Part shown: positions 1 through 5,000 of the stretch, piece by piece
Layout of the letters: every line of letters starts with the position of its first letter
How positions within the stretch are numbered: the stretch's first letter is position 1
Assembly (NCBI GenBank): GCA_002366685.1
Contig: DFBP01000286.1
Coordinates: 2,026-7,025, forward strand
Length of the DNA: 5,000 nucleotides
Origin: Rhodobacterales bacterium UBA3077
GTDB lineage: Bacteria > Pseudomonadota > Alphaproteobacteria > Rhodobacterales > Rhodobacteraceae
Reading direction: 5' to 3'
Program-made: the position numbers and the translations under genes
The notes under the pieces: model-generated
Told to the model about the DNA's origin: nothing
What the model saw: the letters and a program-made list of their open reading frames with translations, nothing else
The model's database searches: none

Positions 1-212
1 TCGGGGATGCGCGATACCAACGCCGCAGCGGCGCCTTTTTCCAGCGCTTGCGCTACAAAATCATGGCCGTCCCGCACCGCAGAAAGCGCCACAAAAATAT
101 CGCCTTTTTCAAGGGTTCGAGTGTCAATCGACAAGCCCGACGCCTGCCAGTCAACAGGGCAAGACCCACCGGTAGCGGCGACCGCCTCGTCGCGGGTCCA
201 GAGCGCGCTCAC
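1..212 (-). CDS. murF: MurF, UDP-MurNAc-tripeptide-D-Ala-D-Ala ligase, N-terminal part (3' end beyond the window)
   Basis: MurF adds D-Ala-D-Ala to UDP-MurNAc-tripeptide in the cytoplasm, using ATP, and completes the pentapeptide precursor of peptidoglycan. Only the first 70 codons plus two bases are present. They translate as a Mur-ligase N-terminal substrate-binding domain: an opening LWTRDEAVAATGG, then LSIDTRTLEKGDIFVAL (about residues 27-43), then RDGHDFVAQALEKGAAAALVS (about 47-67). The SIDTRT...GD.FVAL block is the usual N-terminal signature of MurF, and the GHDFV and GAAA parts fit as well. The ATP-binding and C-terminal domains are not visible. The start is a GTG at 210-212, which shares GTGA with the murE stop TGA and follows a GGAGG at 220-224 with 7 bases of spacing. 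The position after murE is the normal dcw order. The assignment is strong on sequence and context, though the rest of the gene cannot be checked. Confidence 0.93.
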   Translation of the reverse strand, partial: MSALWTRDEAVAATGGSCPVDWQASGLSIDTRTLEKGDIFVALSAVRDGHDFVAQALEKGAAAALVSRIP

Positions 213-1690
213 AGCCGCCCCTCCAGCGCGGCCACAGCCACGCTTGCCTGCTCGGCATCGTCAAACGGAAACACATCCGTACCGATGATCTGCCCGCTCT
301 CATGGCCTTTGCCCGCAATCAACAGCGTATCCCCCGGCTGTAAAGCATCCACCGCGCGCAATATCGCTTCGGCGCGGTCGCCAACCTCGTTGGCCTCGGG
401 GCAACCGGCCAGCACCTCGCTTCGGATGGTTGCCGCGGCTTCGGTGCGCGGGTTGTCGTCGGTCACAAAAACCACATCGGCGTGCTTTGCGGCAGCTTCG
501 CCCATCAAGGGGCGCTTGCCTTTGTCACGGTCACCGCCAGCGCCAAACGCCACAATCAACCGGCCCAACACATGCGGGCGCAGGGCTTGCAAGGCGATCT
601 CCAGCGCGTCGGGTGTATGGGCGAAATCGACAAACACTTTTGCGCCATTTTCACGGGTGGCGGCCAGCTCCATACGACCACGGACCGTTTTTAAATCCGG
701 CAAGGTTTTGAACACTGCGTCGGGCTCCTCGCCAACCGCAATCGCCAAAGCTGCCGCCATCATCACGTTGCTGGCCTGAAAGCCGCCAATCAGGCTGAGC
801 CGCGTGGTGTGCACCTTATCCTGCCAGCTAAACCGCACATCCTGCCCGTCTGAATCAAAACGACGATTGAGGATGCGCAACTCGCACCCCTCCCCTCCAC
901 CAACCATAATCACCTGCTGCCCGCGCCCTTCGGCAACCAGCTTGACGGTTGGCCCGAAACCGTCATCCATATTAATAACTGCGGTCGCACCCACCGGCAA
1001 AACCCGCTCGAATAGCCCGGCCTTGGCCGCGAAATAATCCCCGAATGTATGGTGGTAATCGAGGTGATCGCGCGTGAGGTTGGTAAAGGCTCCGGCCTCC
1101 AACATCACGCCATCAAGCCGCCGCTGCTCGAGCCCGTGGGAGGAGGCTTCCATCGCGGCGTGGGTCACGCCCTGATCTGCCAACTCGGCTAATAGCTTGT
1201 GCAAGGTTATTGGCTCGGGGGTGGTGTGCATCAGCTTGGCGCTCACCGCGCCCTCCACACCCACCGTGCCAAAATTCACCGCGGCGCGGCCCAGCTCTTC
1301 CAGAATTTGACGGTGGAAATTGGCAACCGAGGTTTTGCCATTAGTGCCGGTGATTGCCACCATATGGCGCGGTTGTGCGCCATACCAGCGCGCAGCAGCG
1401 ACACTCAAAGCGGCGCGCGGATCTTCGGCGAGCAATACCGGGCAATCCGGCTCTCCCAGCAGCGCCAGTCCTTCGGCATCCGTCAGAACCGCCACCGCGC
1501 CCATGCGCAGCGCATAGCTGGCGAACTCGGCCCCGTGGGCATTTACCCCGGGCATGGCGCAAAACAAAAAGCCCGGTTTCGTATCCCGGCTATCCACACA
1601 AAGACCGCTGAACATCAGCTCCCCGGCCCATTGGCCTGCGCGGGTTACCAGCTTTGCAAGCCCGAGATCGGTGAGCGATTTTGCCGGCAT
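209..1690 (-). CDS. murE: MurE, UDP-MurNAc-L-Ala-D-Glu:meso-diaminopimelate ligase
   Basis: This cytoplasmic ATP-dependent ligase adds the third residue of the peptidoglycan stem peptide to UDP-MurNAc-L-Ala-D-Glu. The protein has 493 residues, the usual family length, and all three Mur-ligase domains. The N-terminal UDP-binding part includes VDSRDTKPGFLFCAMPG (32-48). The central ATPase has the P-loop GTNGKTS (115-121), EASSHGLEQRR (181-191) and TNLTRDHLDYH (203-213). K223 in DYFAAKAGLFE sits where the carbamylated lysine of the family is expected. In the C-terminal domain, VRGRME (336-341), DFAHTPDAL (355-363), DDNPRTE (411-417) and GKGHE (460-464) are present. DNPR (412-415) is the signature of meso-diaminopimelate-specific enzymes; lysine-adding enzymes differ there. 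The ATG at 1690 lies 7 bases after the ftsI stop, and the 3' end overlaps the murF GTG by four bases. No defect was seen. Confidence 0.98.
   Translation of the reverse strand: MPAKSLTDLGLAKLVTRAGQWAGELMFSGLCVDSRDTKPGFLFCAMPGVNAHGAEFASYALRMGAVAVLTDAEGLALLGEPDCPVLLAEDPRAALSVAAARWYGAQPRHMVAITGTNGKTSVANFHRQILEELGRAAVNFGTVGVEGAVSAKLMHTTPEPITLHKLLAELADQGVTHAAMEASSHGLEQRRLDGVMLEAGAFTNLTRDHLDYHHTFGDYFAAKAGLFERVLPVGATAVINMDDGFGPTVKLVAEGRGQQVIMVGGGEGCELRILNRRFDSDGQDVRFSWQDKVHTTRLSLIGGFQASNVMMAAALAIAVGEEPDAVFKTLPDLKTVRGRMELAATRENGAKVFVDFAHTPDALEIALQALRPHVLGRLIVAFGAGGDRDKGKRPLMGEAAAKHADVVFVTDDNPRTEAAATIRSEVLAGCPEANEVGDRAEAILRAVDALQPGDTLLIAGKGHESGQIIGTDVFPFDDAEQASVAVAALEGRL
213..224 (-). promoter_or_regulatory. 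murF ribosome binding site inside the end of murE
   Basis: Minus-strand GGAGG (220-224) lies 7 bases before the GTG at 210-212. It encodes part of the last MurE residues (LEGRL). This match, the GTGA overlap and the MurF-like translation right after it decide in favour of the GTG start. Confidence 0.75.
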
Positions 1691-1699
1691 GAGGCCCTC
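1691..1699 (-). promoter_or_regulatory. murE ribosome binding site overlapping the ftsI stop
   Basis: Minus-strand TGAGGGCCTC precedes the murE ATG. GAGGG (1695-1699) begins inside the ftsI TGA and leaves a short spacer of 4 bases. This 7-base gap between ftsI and murE is the only non-coding sequence in the window. Confidence 0.6.
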
Positions 1700-3494
1700 A
1701 GTTGCTGGTCAGAAGAATCGGAAGTTGAGGTGTTTCATTATTCGCATTTGGGCGCAAGCCCAAGAGCGGCGCGATCCGGCGGATGATTTCGGCGGAAACC
1801 GGCACAGCCGTCCAGCCAGCGGTCCGGCGCGCCTCGTCCAACACCGAAATCTCGGGCTCGTCCAACGAGACCACCAGCACATATTGCGGGTTACTCATCG
1901 GGAAAGCCGAGGCAAAGGTGCCAATCACTTTATCCTCGTAATAAGCGCCCTGCGGGTTGGGTTTATCCGCCGATCCGGTTTTGCCACCCACATCATACCC
2001 TTCAACATTTCCGAGCGAGGCCGTACCGCCCTCACCCACAACCACCTGCCGGAGCATATCGCGCAGAGCAGTGGAGGTTTGAAGGGAAATCACGCGATCC
2101 TCTTCCGTTGGCGCGGTATATTCATTCAGCAAGGTTGGCTCCACATGCAAGCCACCGTTAACCATGGTGGCATAAGCCGCTGCCAAGTGCACCGGCGTAA
2201 CCGCAATACCTTGACCGTATGATATGGTCATGGTCGAAATCTCGGACCAGCGCGAGGGCAAAATTGGTGCCGAACCGCGCGATTCAGGCAGCTCGATCGG
2301 CAGGCGTTCCATCAGGCCAAGACGGCGGAGAAACGCTTGTTGCGCCTCTCCGCCCATCGCCGCCGCGAGCCGGGCTGCGCCTGTGTTGGATGATTTAATA
2401 ATCACATCCCTCAGGCTGAGCCGTGAACCGTAATCATGGAAGTCGTTGATTTTGAAATTGTGCCACACCAGCGGCGTGCTGGTGTTGATCATGGTTTCCG
2501 GATTGGCAACACCGGTTTCCATGGCTTGAGCGGCCGTAAATATCTTGAAGGTCGAGCCAAGCTCATATGTACCTTGCGCGGCGCGGTTAAAGAGCGGGCT
2601 GTCAGCCGGATCACCACTTGCAGGCGGGCGCGGGCGGTGGTTGGGGTCAAAATCCGGCAAGGAAACCATAGAGATGATCCGGCCGGTACTGGCCTCCATT
2701 AACACGCCCGTTGCCGCTTTCGCGTTCATCAGGTTCATGCCGCCTTCGAGCACTTGCCGCATGGCGGATTGCACCGTCAGGTCAATGGATAGTTCGAGCG
2801 GATCGCCTTCATTGGCGGGGTCGCGCAGGTATTCGTCAAATTGCAGCTCAACACCGGCGGTGCCCACGAGCTCGGCCGAGCGCACCCCTTCAACCCCAAA
2901 GCGGGTTCCCCCCAGAATATGGGCGGCAAACTTGCCATTGGGGTAAAGCCGCAACTCACGCGGGCCCACCAAAAGCCCCGGTTCACCTGTATCCAGCACC
3001 GCTTGGTGCTGTTCGGGCGAAAGCTTGCGCTTGATCCAGACAAATTTTCGGTTGCCGGTAAACTGGCGCAAGAGTTGCGGGCCGTCGAGATCGGGAAATA
3101 TTTCCAAGAGCTTGTCAACCGCCGCGACAGGGTCAGCCATGTTTTGCGGGGTTGCATAGAGCGAGGCTGTCAGCAAGTTGGTGGCCAGGATGGCGCCGTT
3201 GCGGTCCACGATATTGGCGCGCTGGTTGATGATGGTCGGCGCTTGCCAGCGGGATTCCGGCTCTACCGGCTCTTCAAGCGCGACCATCCCCATTTTGGCC
3301 CCGACCGCCAAAAAGGCAAGGCCAAACACACCGGCCATAAGGGCAAGCCTTAATTCAGCGCGGCGCTTTTCGCGGCTGCGTTGCTTGCGCAGGCGGGCCG
3401 CGCGCTCTTCGGCTTCAACAAGTGCCGGATCAACGCCTTTGTTACGGGCTTTGAGGATGCGGGCCAGAGGGCGCAGGGGGCGGCGGATTTCCAT
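1698..3494 (-). CDS. ftsI: FtsI (PBP3), septal peptidoglycan D,D-transpeptidase
   Basis: FtsI is the class B penicillin-binding protein that cross-links septal peptidoglycan in the periplasm, working with FtsW and the FtsQLB complex. The 598-residue protein starts with a long basic cytoplasmic tail (about 1-48), followed by one membrane segment (about 49-70). Next comes the non-catalytic pedestal domain (about 85-230, with RANIVDRNGAILATNL and HILGGT.FGVEGV). The transpeptidase domain (about 255-575) has all three active-site motifs: STFK with nucleophile S314 (314-317), SSN (368-370) and KTGS (505-508). ISYGQGIAVTPVHLAAAYA (424-442) is also typical. There is a single transmembrane helix and no transglycosylase domain, so it is class B. 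The ATG overlaps the ftsL stop by one base (TAATG), behind GAGGGG at 3501-3506. PBP2 (MrdA) is the main alternative, but the position between ftsL and murE argues clearly for FtsI. Confidence 0.98.
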   Translation of the reverse strand: MEIRRPLRPLARILKARNKGVDPALVEAEERAARLRKQRSREKRRAELRLALMAGVFGLAFLAVGAKMGMVALEEPVEPESRWQAPTIINQRANIVDRNGAILATNLLTASLYATPQNMADPVAAVDKLLEIFPDLDGPQLLRQFTGNRKFVWIKRKLSPEQHQAVLDTGEPGLLVGPRELRLYPNGKFAAHILGGTRFGVEGVRSAELVGTAGVELQFDEYLRDPANEGDPLELSIDLTVQSAMRQVLEGGMNLMNAKAATGVLMEASTGRIISMVSLPDFDPNHRPRPPASGDPADSPLFNRAAQGTYELGSTFKIFTAAQAMETGVANPETMINTSTPLVWHNFKINDFHDYGSRLSLRDVIIKSSNTGAARLAAAMGGEAQQAFLRRLGLMERLPIELPESRGSAPILPSRWSEISTMTISYGQGIAVTPVHLAAAYATMVNGGLHVEPTLLNEYTAPTEEDRVISLQTSTALRDMLRQVVVGEGGTASLGNVEGYDVGGKTGSADKPNPQGAYYEDKVIGTFASAFPMSNPQYVLVVSLDEPEISVLDEARRTAGWTAVPVSAEIIRRIAPLLGLRPNANNETPQLPILLTSN

Positions 3495-3832
3495 TATTCG
3501 CCCCTCGCCACGATCTGCCGAACCGCAGACCCGATTTCATCATTTTCGGGCCGGAAGCTAACCTGCCCGACCGTGCCAAAATGGTCGGCATTGATCGGCA
3601 TCAGGCGAAGTTCGGCATAATAGGTTTCCGCCAAGGCACGCAGGCGTTCCGGGCGGTTGAGATAGGCCCATTCGGCATTGAGCACAGCTATGGCCTCGCG
3701 CTCTTTGTCGATGGAGCGTGTCAGGTGGGCCACGCGGTTCTCGGCCTCCTGCACAAGGTAGTTAACCTGATAGGTCCAGCTTGCGGCCAGCACCACCGCC
3801 ACACCTGCACAGAGATAGAGGAAGGTCTTCAT
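3494..3832 (-). CDS. ftsL: FtsL, small bitopic cell division protein
   Basis: FtsL is a small inner-membrane protein that, with FtsQ and FtsB, links early divisome parts to the septal synthase FtsWI. The protein has 112 residues. A very short cytoplasmic start (MKT) leads into one hydrophobic segment (about 4-20), then a periplasmic coiled-coil-like helix (about 22-56) with regularly spaced hydrophobic and charged residues. It is followed by LNAEWAYLNRPERLRALAE (51-69), a block I associate with alphaproteobacterial FtsL, and a C-terminal tail of about 40 residues with no recognised motif. FtsL diverges strongly between phyla, so the call rests on size, topology and its place between rsmH and ftsI. 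The ATG overlaps the rsmH stop (ATGA, 3829-3832), and the TAA shares one base with the ftsI ATG. FtsB has a similar layout but is normally encoded elsewhere. Confidence 0.93.
   Translation of the reverse strand: MKTFLYLCAGVAVVLAASWTYQVNYLVQEAENRVAHLTRSIDKEREAIAVLNAEWAYLNRPERLRALAETYYAELRLMPINADHFGTVGQVSFRPENDEIGSAVRQIVARGE
3495..3506 (-). promoter_or_regulatory. ftsI ribosome binding site inside the end of ftsL
   Basis: Minus-strand GAGGGG (3501-3506) is followed by 6 bases and the ftsI ATG at 3494, which overlaps the ftsL TAA by one base (TAATG). It supports this ATG as the start and suggests coupled translation of the two partner proteins. Confidence 0.75.
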
Positions 3833-4803
3833 AGGATTCCCCCCTTGCTCAAATCGATTTTCGGCATGCCGATATCATGCGGGTCGGTATAGGCGGCGGG
3901 CGTTTCGAGCCGGCGCGCTATCCGCAGCCGCGCGGAACGGGCGCGCGGGTTGGCGGCGCATTCTGCTTCGGTTGCCTCAATGGCTTTGCGGGTGACTTTT
4001 TCAAAACGGGCGGCATCCGCTTCGGTTTCGGGCGCGTAGCGATTGGCACGGGGGGCATTGCCCGAGCGGATTTGCATGAAGCGTTTGACCATGCGGTCTT
4101 CGAGCGAATGGAAGGTCACCACCACCAGCAAGCCGCCCGGGGCCAGAGCAGCCTCGGCCGCGTTCAATCCTCGTGCCAGCTCGCCAAGTTCGTCATTCAC
4201 AGCGATCCTAAGCGCCTGAAAGCTGCGGGTTGCAGGGTGGGGCTGGTTGGGCTTGGGGTGTGGCAGGTTTTTCTTGATGATTTCAGCGAGCTGCAGCGTC
4301 GAGGTTATATCCCCCTCGCGCCGCGCCGCCACAATGGCGCGCGCAATCCGGCGGGATTTGCGCTCTTCGCCAAACTGGAACAGAATATTCGCAATCAACT
4401 CTTCATCGCCACGGTTTACAACATCGGCTGCGGACGGCCCGCTTTGGGACATCCGCATATCGAGCGGCCCGTCCCGCATAAAAGAGAAACCGCGCGCACC
4501 TTCGTCGATCTGCATAGAGGACACGCCGATATCCAGCACGACACCATCGAGCGGCTCGTCTACCAGCTTATCAAGATCCCCAAAGCGACCCTGAATGAGA
4601 GTGATTCCCTCGGGAAGGTTCTGGTTGCGGGCAATGACATCGGGGTCTTGGTCAACCCCGATCACCTTCGAGGCCCCCGCTTCCTTAAGCGCATAGCTAT
4701 AACCGCCATAGCCAAAGGTGCCGTCTAGCCAAACGCCATGAACAGGGGCACATTTTTCGAGTATGGGATTGAGAAGAACCGGGATATGAGGGGCATCAGC
4801 CAT
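3829..4803 (-). CDS. rsmH: RsmH (MraW), 16S rRNA C1402 N4-methyltransferase
   Basis: RsmH uses S-adenosylmethionine to methylate N4 of C1402 (E. coli numbering) in 16S rRNA, at the decoding centre of the small subunit. The 324-residue protein matches the family length. It opens with HIPVLL (6-11), followed by the SAM-binding motif DGTFGYGGYS (27-36) and the acidic DQDPDVI (51-57). Then come LDIGVSSMQID (90-100), GFSFMRDGPLDMRM (105-118), ATRSFQALRIAVNDELGEL (191-209), VVTFHSLEDR (228-237) and the C-terminal NPRARSARLR (285-294). These are the conserved blocks of the family in the right order. The inserted helical region between the two halves of the Rossmann fold is present (about 120-200). 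The ATG overlaps the mraZ TAA (TAATG) behind GGAGGG at 4810-4815, and the TGA overlaps the ftsL ATG. Its place directly after mraZ is the standard arrangement. Confidence 0.98.
   Translation of the reverse strand: MADAPHIPVLLNPILEKCAPVHGVWLDGTFGYGGYSYALKEAGASKVIGVDQDPDVIARNQNLPEGITLIQGRFGDLDKLVDEPLDGVVLDIGVSSMQIDEGARGFSFMRDGPLDMRMSQSGPSAADVVNRGDEELIANILFQFGEERKSRRIARAIVAARREGDITSTLQLAEIIKKNLPHPKPNQPHPATRSFQALRIAVNDELGELARGLNAAEAALAPGGLLVVVTFHSLEDRMVKRFMQIRSGNAPRANRYAPETEADAARFEKVTRKAIEATEAECAANPRARSARLRIARRLETPAAYTDPHDIGMPKIDLSKGGIL
3833..3846 (-). promoter_or_regulatory. ftsL ribosome binding site, a G-run at the end of rsmH
   Basis: Minus-strand AAGGGGGG (3839-3846) sits 6 bases before the ftsL ATG. 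It is purine-rich but lacks the canonical GGAGG, so it is a weaker Shine-Dalgarno match than at most of its neighbours. It encodes the K-G-G of the RsmH tail LSKGGIL. Confidence 0.6.
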
Positions 4804-5000
4804 TATTGACCCTCCGGAATGGCTGCATTCAGCAGCACAAACGGATCAACGCCTTCTTCCTCTTCGAGGTCATAATAAATATCCGGGTTCCAGATTTGCA
4901 GATGCTCTGCTGTGCCCACAAAAACCGCCGCATTTTCGATGTCAAACCGCTCACGGATATCCTTGCGCAGGATAATCCGGCCATTGTCATCGACCGGCAC
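4803..5000 (-). CDS. mraZ: MraZ, dcw-cluster transcriptional regulator, C-terminal part (5' end beyond the window)
   Basis: MraZ is a small AbrB/SpoVT-like DNA-binding protein that forms ring-shaped oligomers and, in the bacteria studied, controls its own operon by binding repeats upstream of mraZ. Only the last 65 codons are present. They begin at the second swapped-hairpin half: VPVDDNGRIILRKDIRERFDI. The DDNGR stretch (4-8) fits the DxxxR signature that occurs twice in full-length MraZ, and the following AAVFVGTAEHLQIWNPDIY (24-42) is the typical strand region ending in a bulky WNP-like element. A Glu-rich stretch (46-49) and a short tail follow. The family is about 150 residues long, so over half of the gene lies beyond position 5000. 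The GTG at 4998-5000 is an internal Val codon in frame with the window edge, not a start. The operator that MraZ would bind is outside the window. Confidence 0.93.
   Translation of the reverse strand: MPVDDNGRIILRKDIRERFDIENAAVFVGTAEHLQIWNPDIYYDLEEEEGVDPFVLLNAAIPEGQ
4804..4815 (-). promoter_or_regulatory. rsmH ribosome binding site inside the end of mraZ
   Basis: GGAGGG on the minus strand (4810-4815) is followed by a 6-base spacer (TCAATA) and the rsmH ATG at 4803. The stop and start share a base (TAATG), so ribosomes finishing mraZ can restart at once. The strong match fixes the rsmH start. Confidence 0.8.

Noticed and set aside
48..779. A 243-residue open frame on the plus strand, antisense to murE and murF
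   Set aside because: The product is Ser/Ala/Thr-rich low-complexity sequence with no motif, and it crosses the well-supported murE-murF junction on the other strand.
1691..1699. Small inverted repeat GAGG-G-CCTC between ftsI and murE as a terminator or hairpin
   Set aside because: The arms are only four bases with a one-base centre and there is no T-run after it; it is better explained as the murE ribosome binding site.
1554..2222. A 222-residue open frame on the plus strand, antisense to the murE start and the ftsI end
   Set aside because: No family resemblance is visible, it spans two real genes on the opposite strand, and I see no promoter or convincing ribosome binding site for it.
2777..3157. 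A 126-residue minus-strand frame inside ftsI
   Set aside because: It is an out-of-frame shadow of the FtsI pedestal region; the FtsI frame is intact through it with conserved residues.
3877..4728. A 283-residue open frame on the plus strand, antisense to rsmH
   Set aside because: It lies entirely within rsmH, whose conserved motifs cover the same bases. The translation is rich in Gly and Arg, has no recognisable domain, and is the kind of long antisense frame that GC-rich coding produces.
4998..5000. GTG at the window edge as a start codon for a 65-residue protein
   Set aside because: The translation matches the second half of MraZ with its second DxxxR-type element, so this GTG is an internal Val codon of a gene cut by the window edge.
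1..5000. A hidden novel system, mobile element, CRISPR array or RNA gene
   Set aside because: Every part of the window except seven bases is accounted for by six conserved dcw genes in their normal order. No repeats, att-like sites, transposase fragments or tRNA-like folds were noticed on either strand.

Overview
The window is a section of a division and cell wall (dcw) cluster, entirely on the minus strand. Read in transcription order, from high to low coordinates, it holds the 3' part of mraZ, then complete rsmH (mraW), ftsL, ftsI (PBP3) and murE, and finally the first 70 codons of murF. Both ends of the window cut a gene. Only seven bases (1691-1697) lie outside a coding sequence, so there is no intergenic space for a promoter, terminator or RNA gene, and none was seen.

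The gene order mraZ-rsmH-ftsL-ftsI-murE-murF is the conserved start of the dcw operon. The GC-rich coding, the long basic cytoplasmic tail on FtsI, the FtsL with an LNAEWAYLNRPERL block and the style of the RsmH and MurF sequences suggest an alphaproteobacterium, most likely of the Rhodobacterales (Roseobacter/Rhodobacter type). This placement comes from remembered family resemblance, not from a search. The MurE carries the DNPR motif of meso-diaminopimelate-adding enzymes, which fits a Gram-negative peptidoglycan.

The genes serve connected steps. MraZ is the regulator of the cluster, and RsmH methylates 16S rRNA. FtsL and FtsI are membrane parts of the septal peptidoglycan machine, FtsL as scaffold and FtsI as transpeptidase. 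MurE and MurF make the cytoplasmic UDP-MurNAc-pentapeptide precursor. The five junctions run TAATG, ATGA, TAATG, a 7-base gap, and GTGA. Each has a purine-rich Shine-Dalgarno-like sequence inside the preceding gene or overlapping its stop, so translational coupling along one transcript is likely.

All genes look intact where complete, with their key motifs present. I found no mobile element, CRISPR array, repeat family or sign of horizontal transfer. I see no evidence for a previously undescribed system. The findings below are modest observations about a normal housekeeping region.
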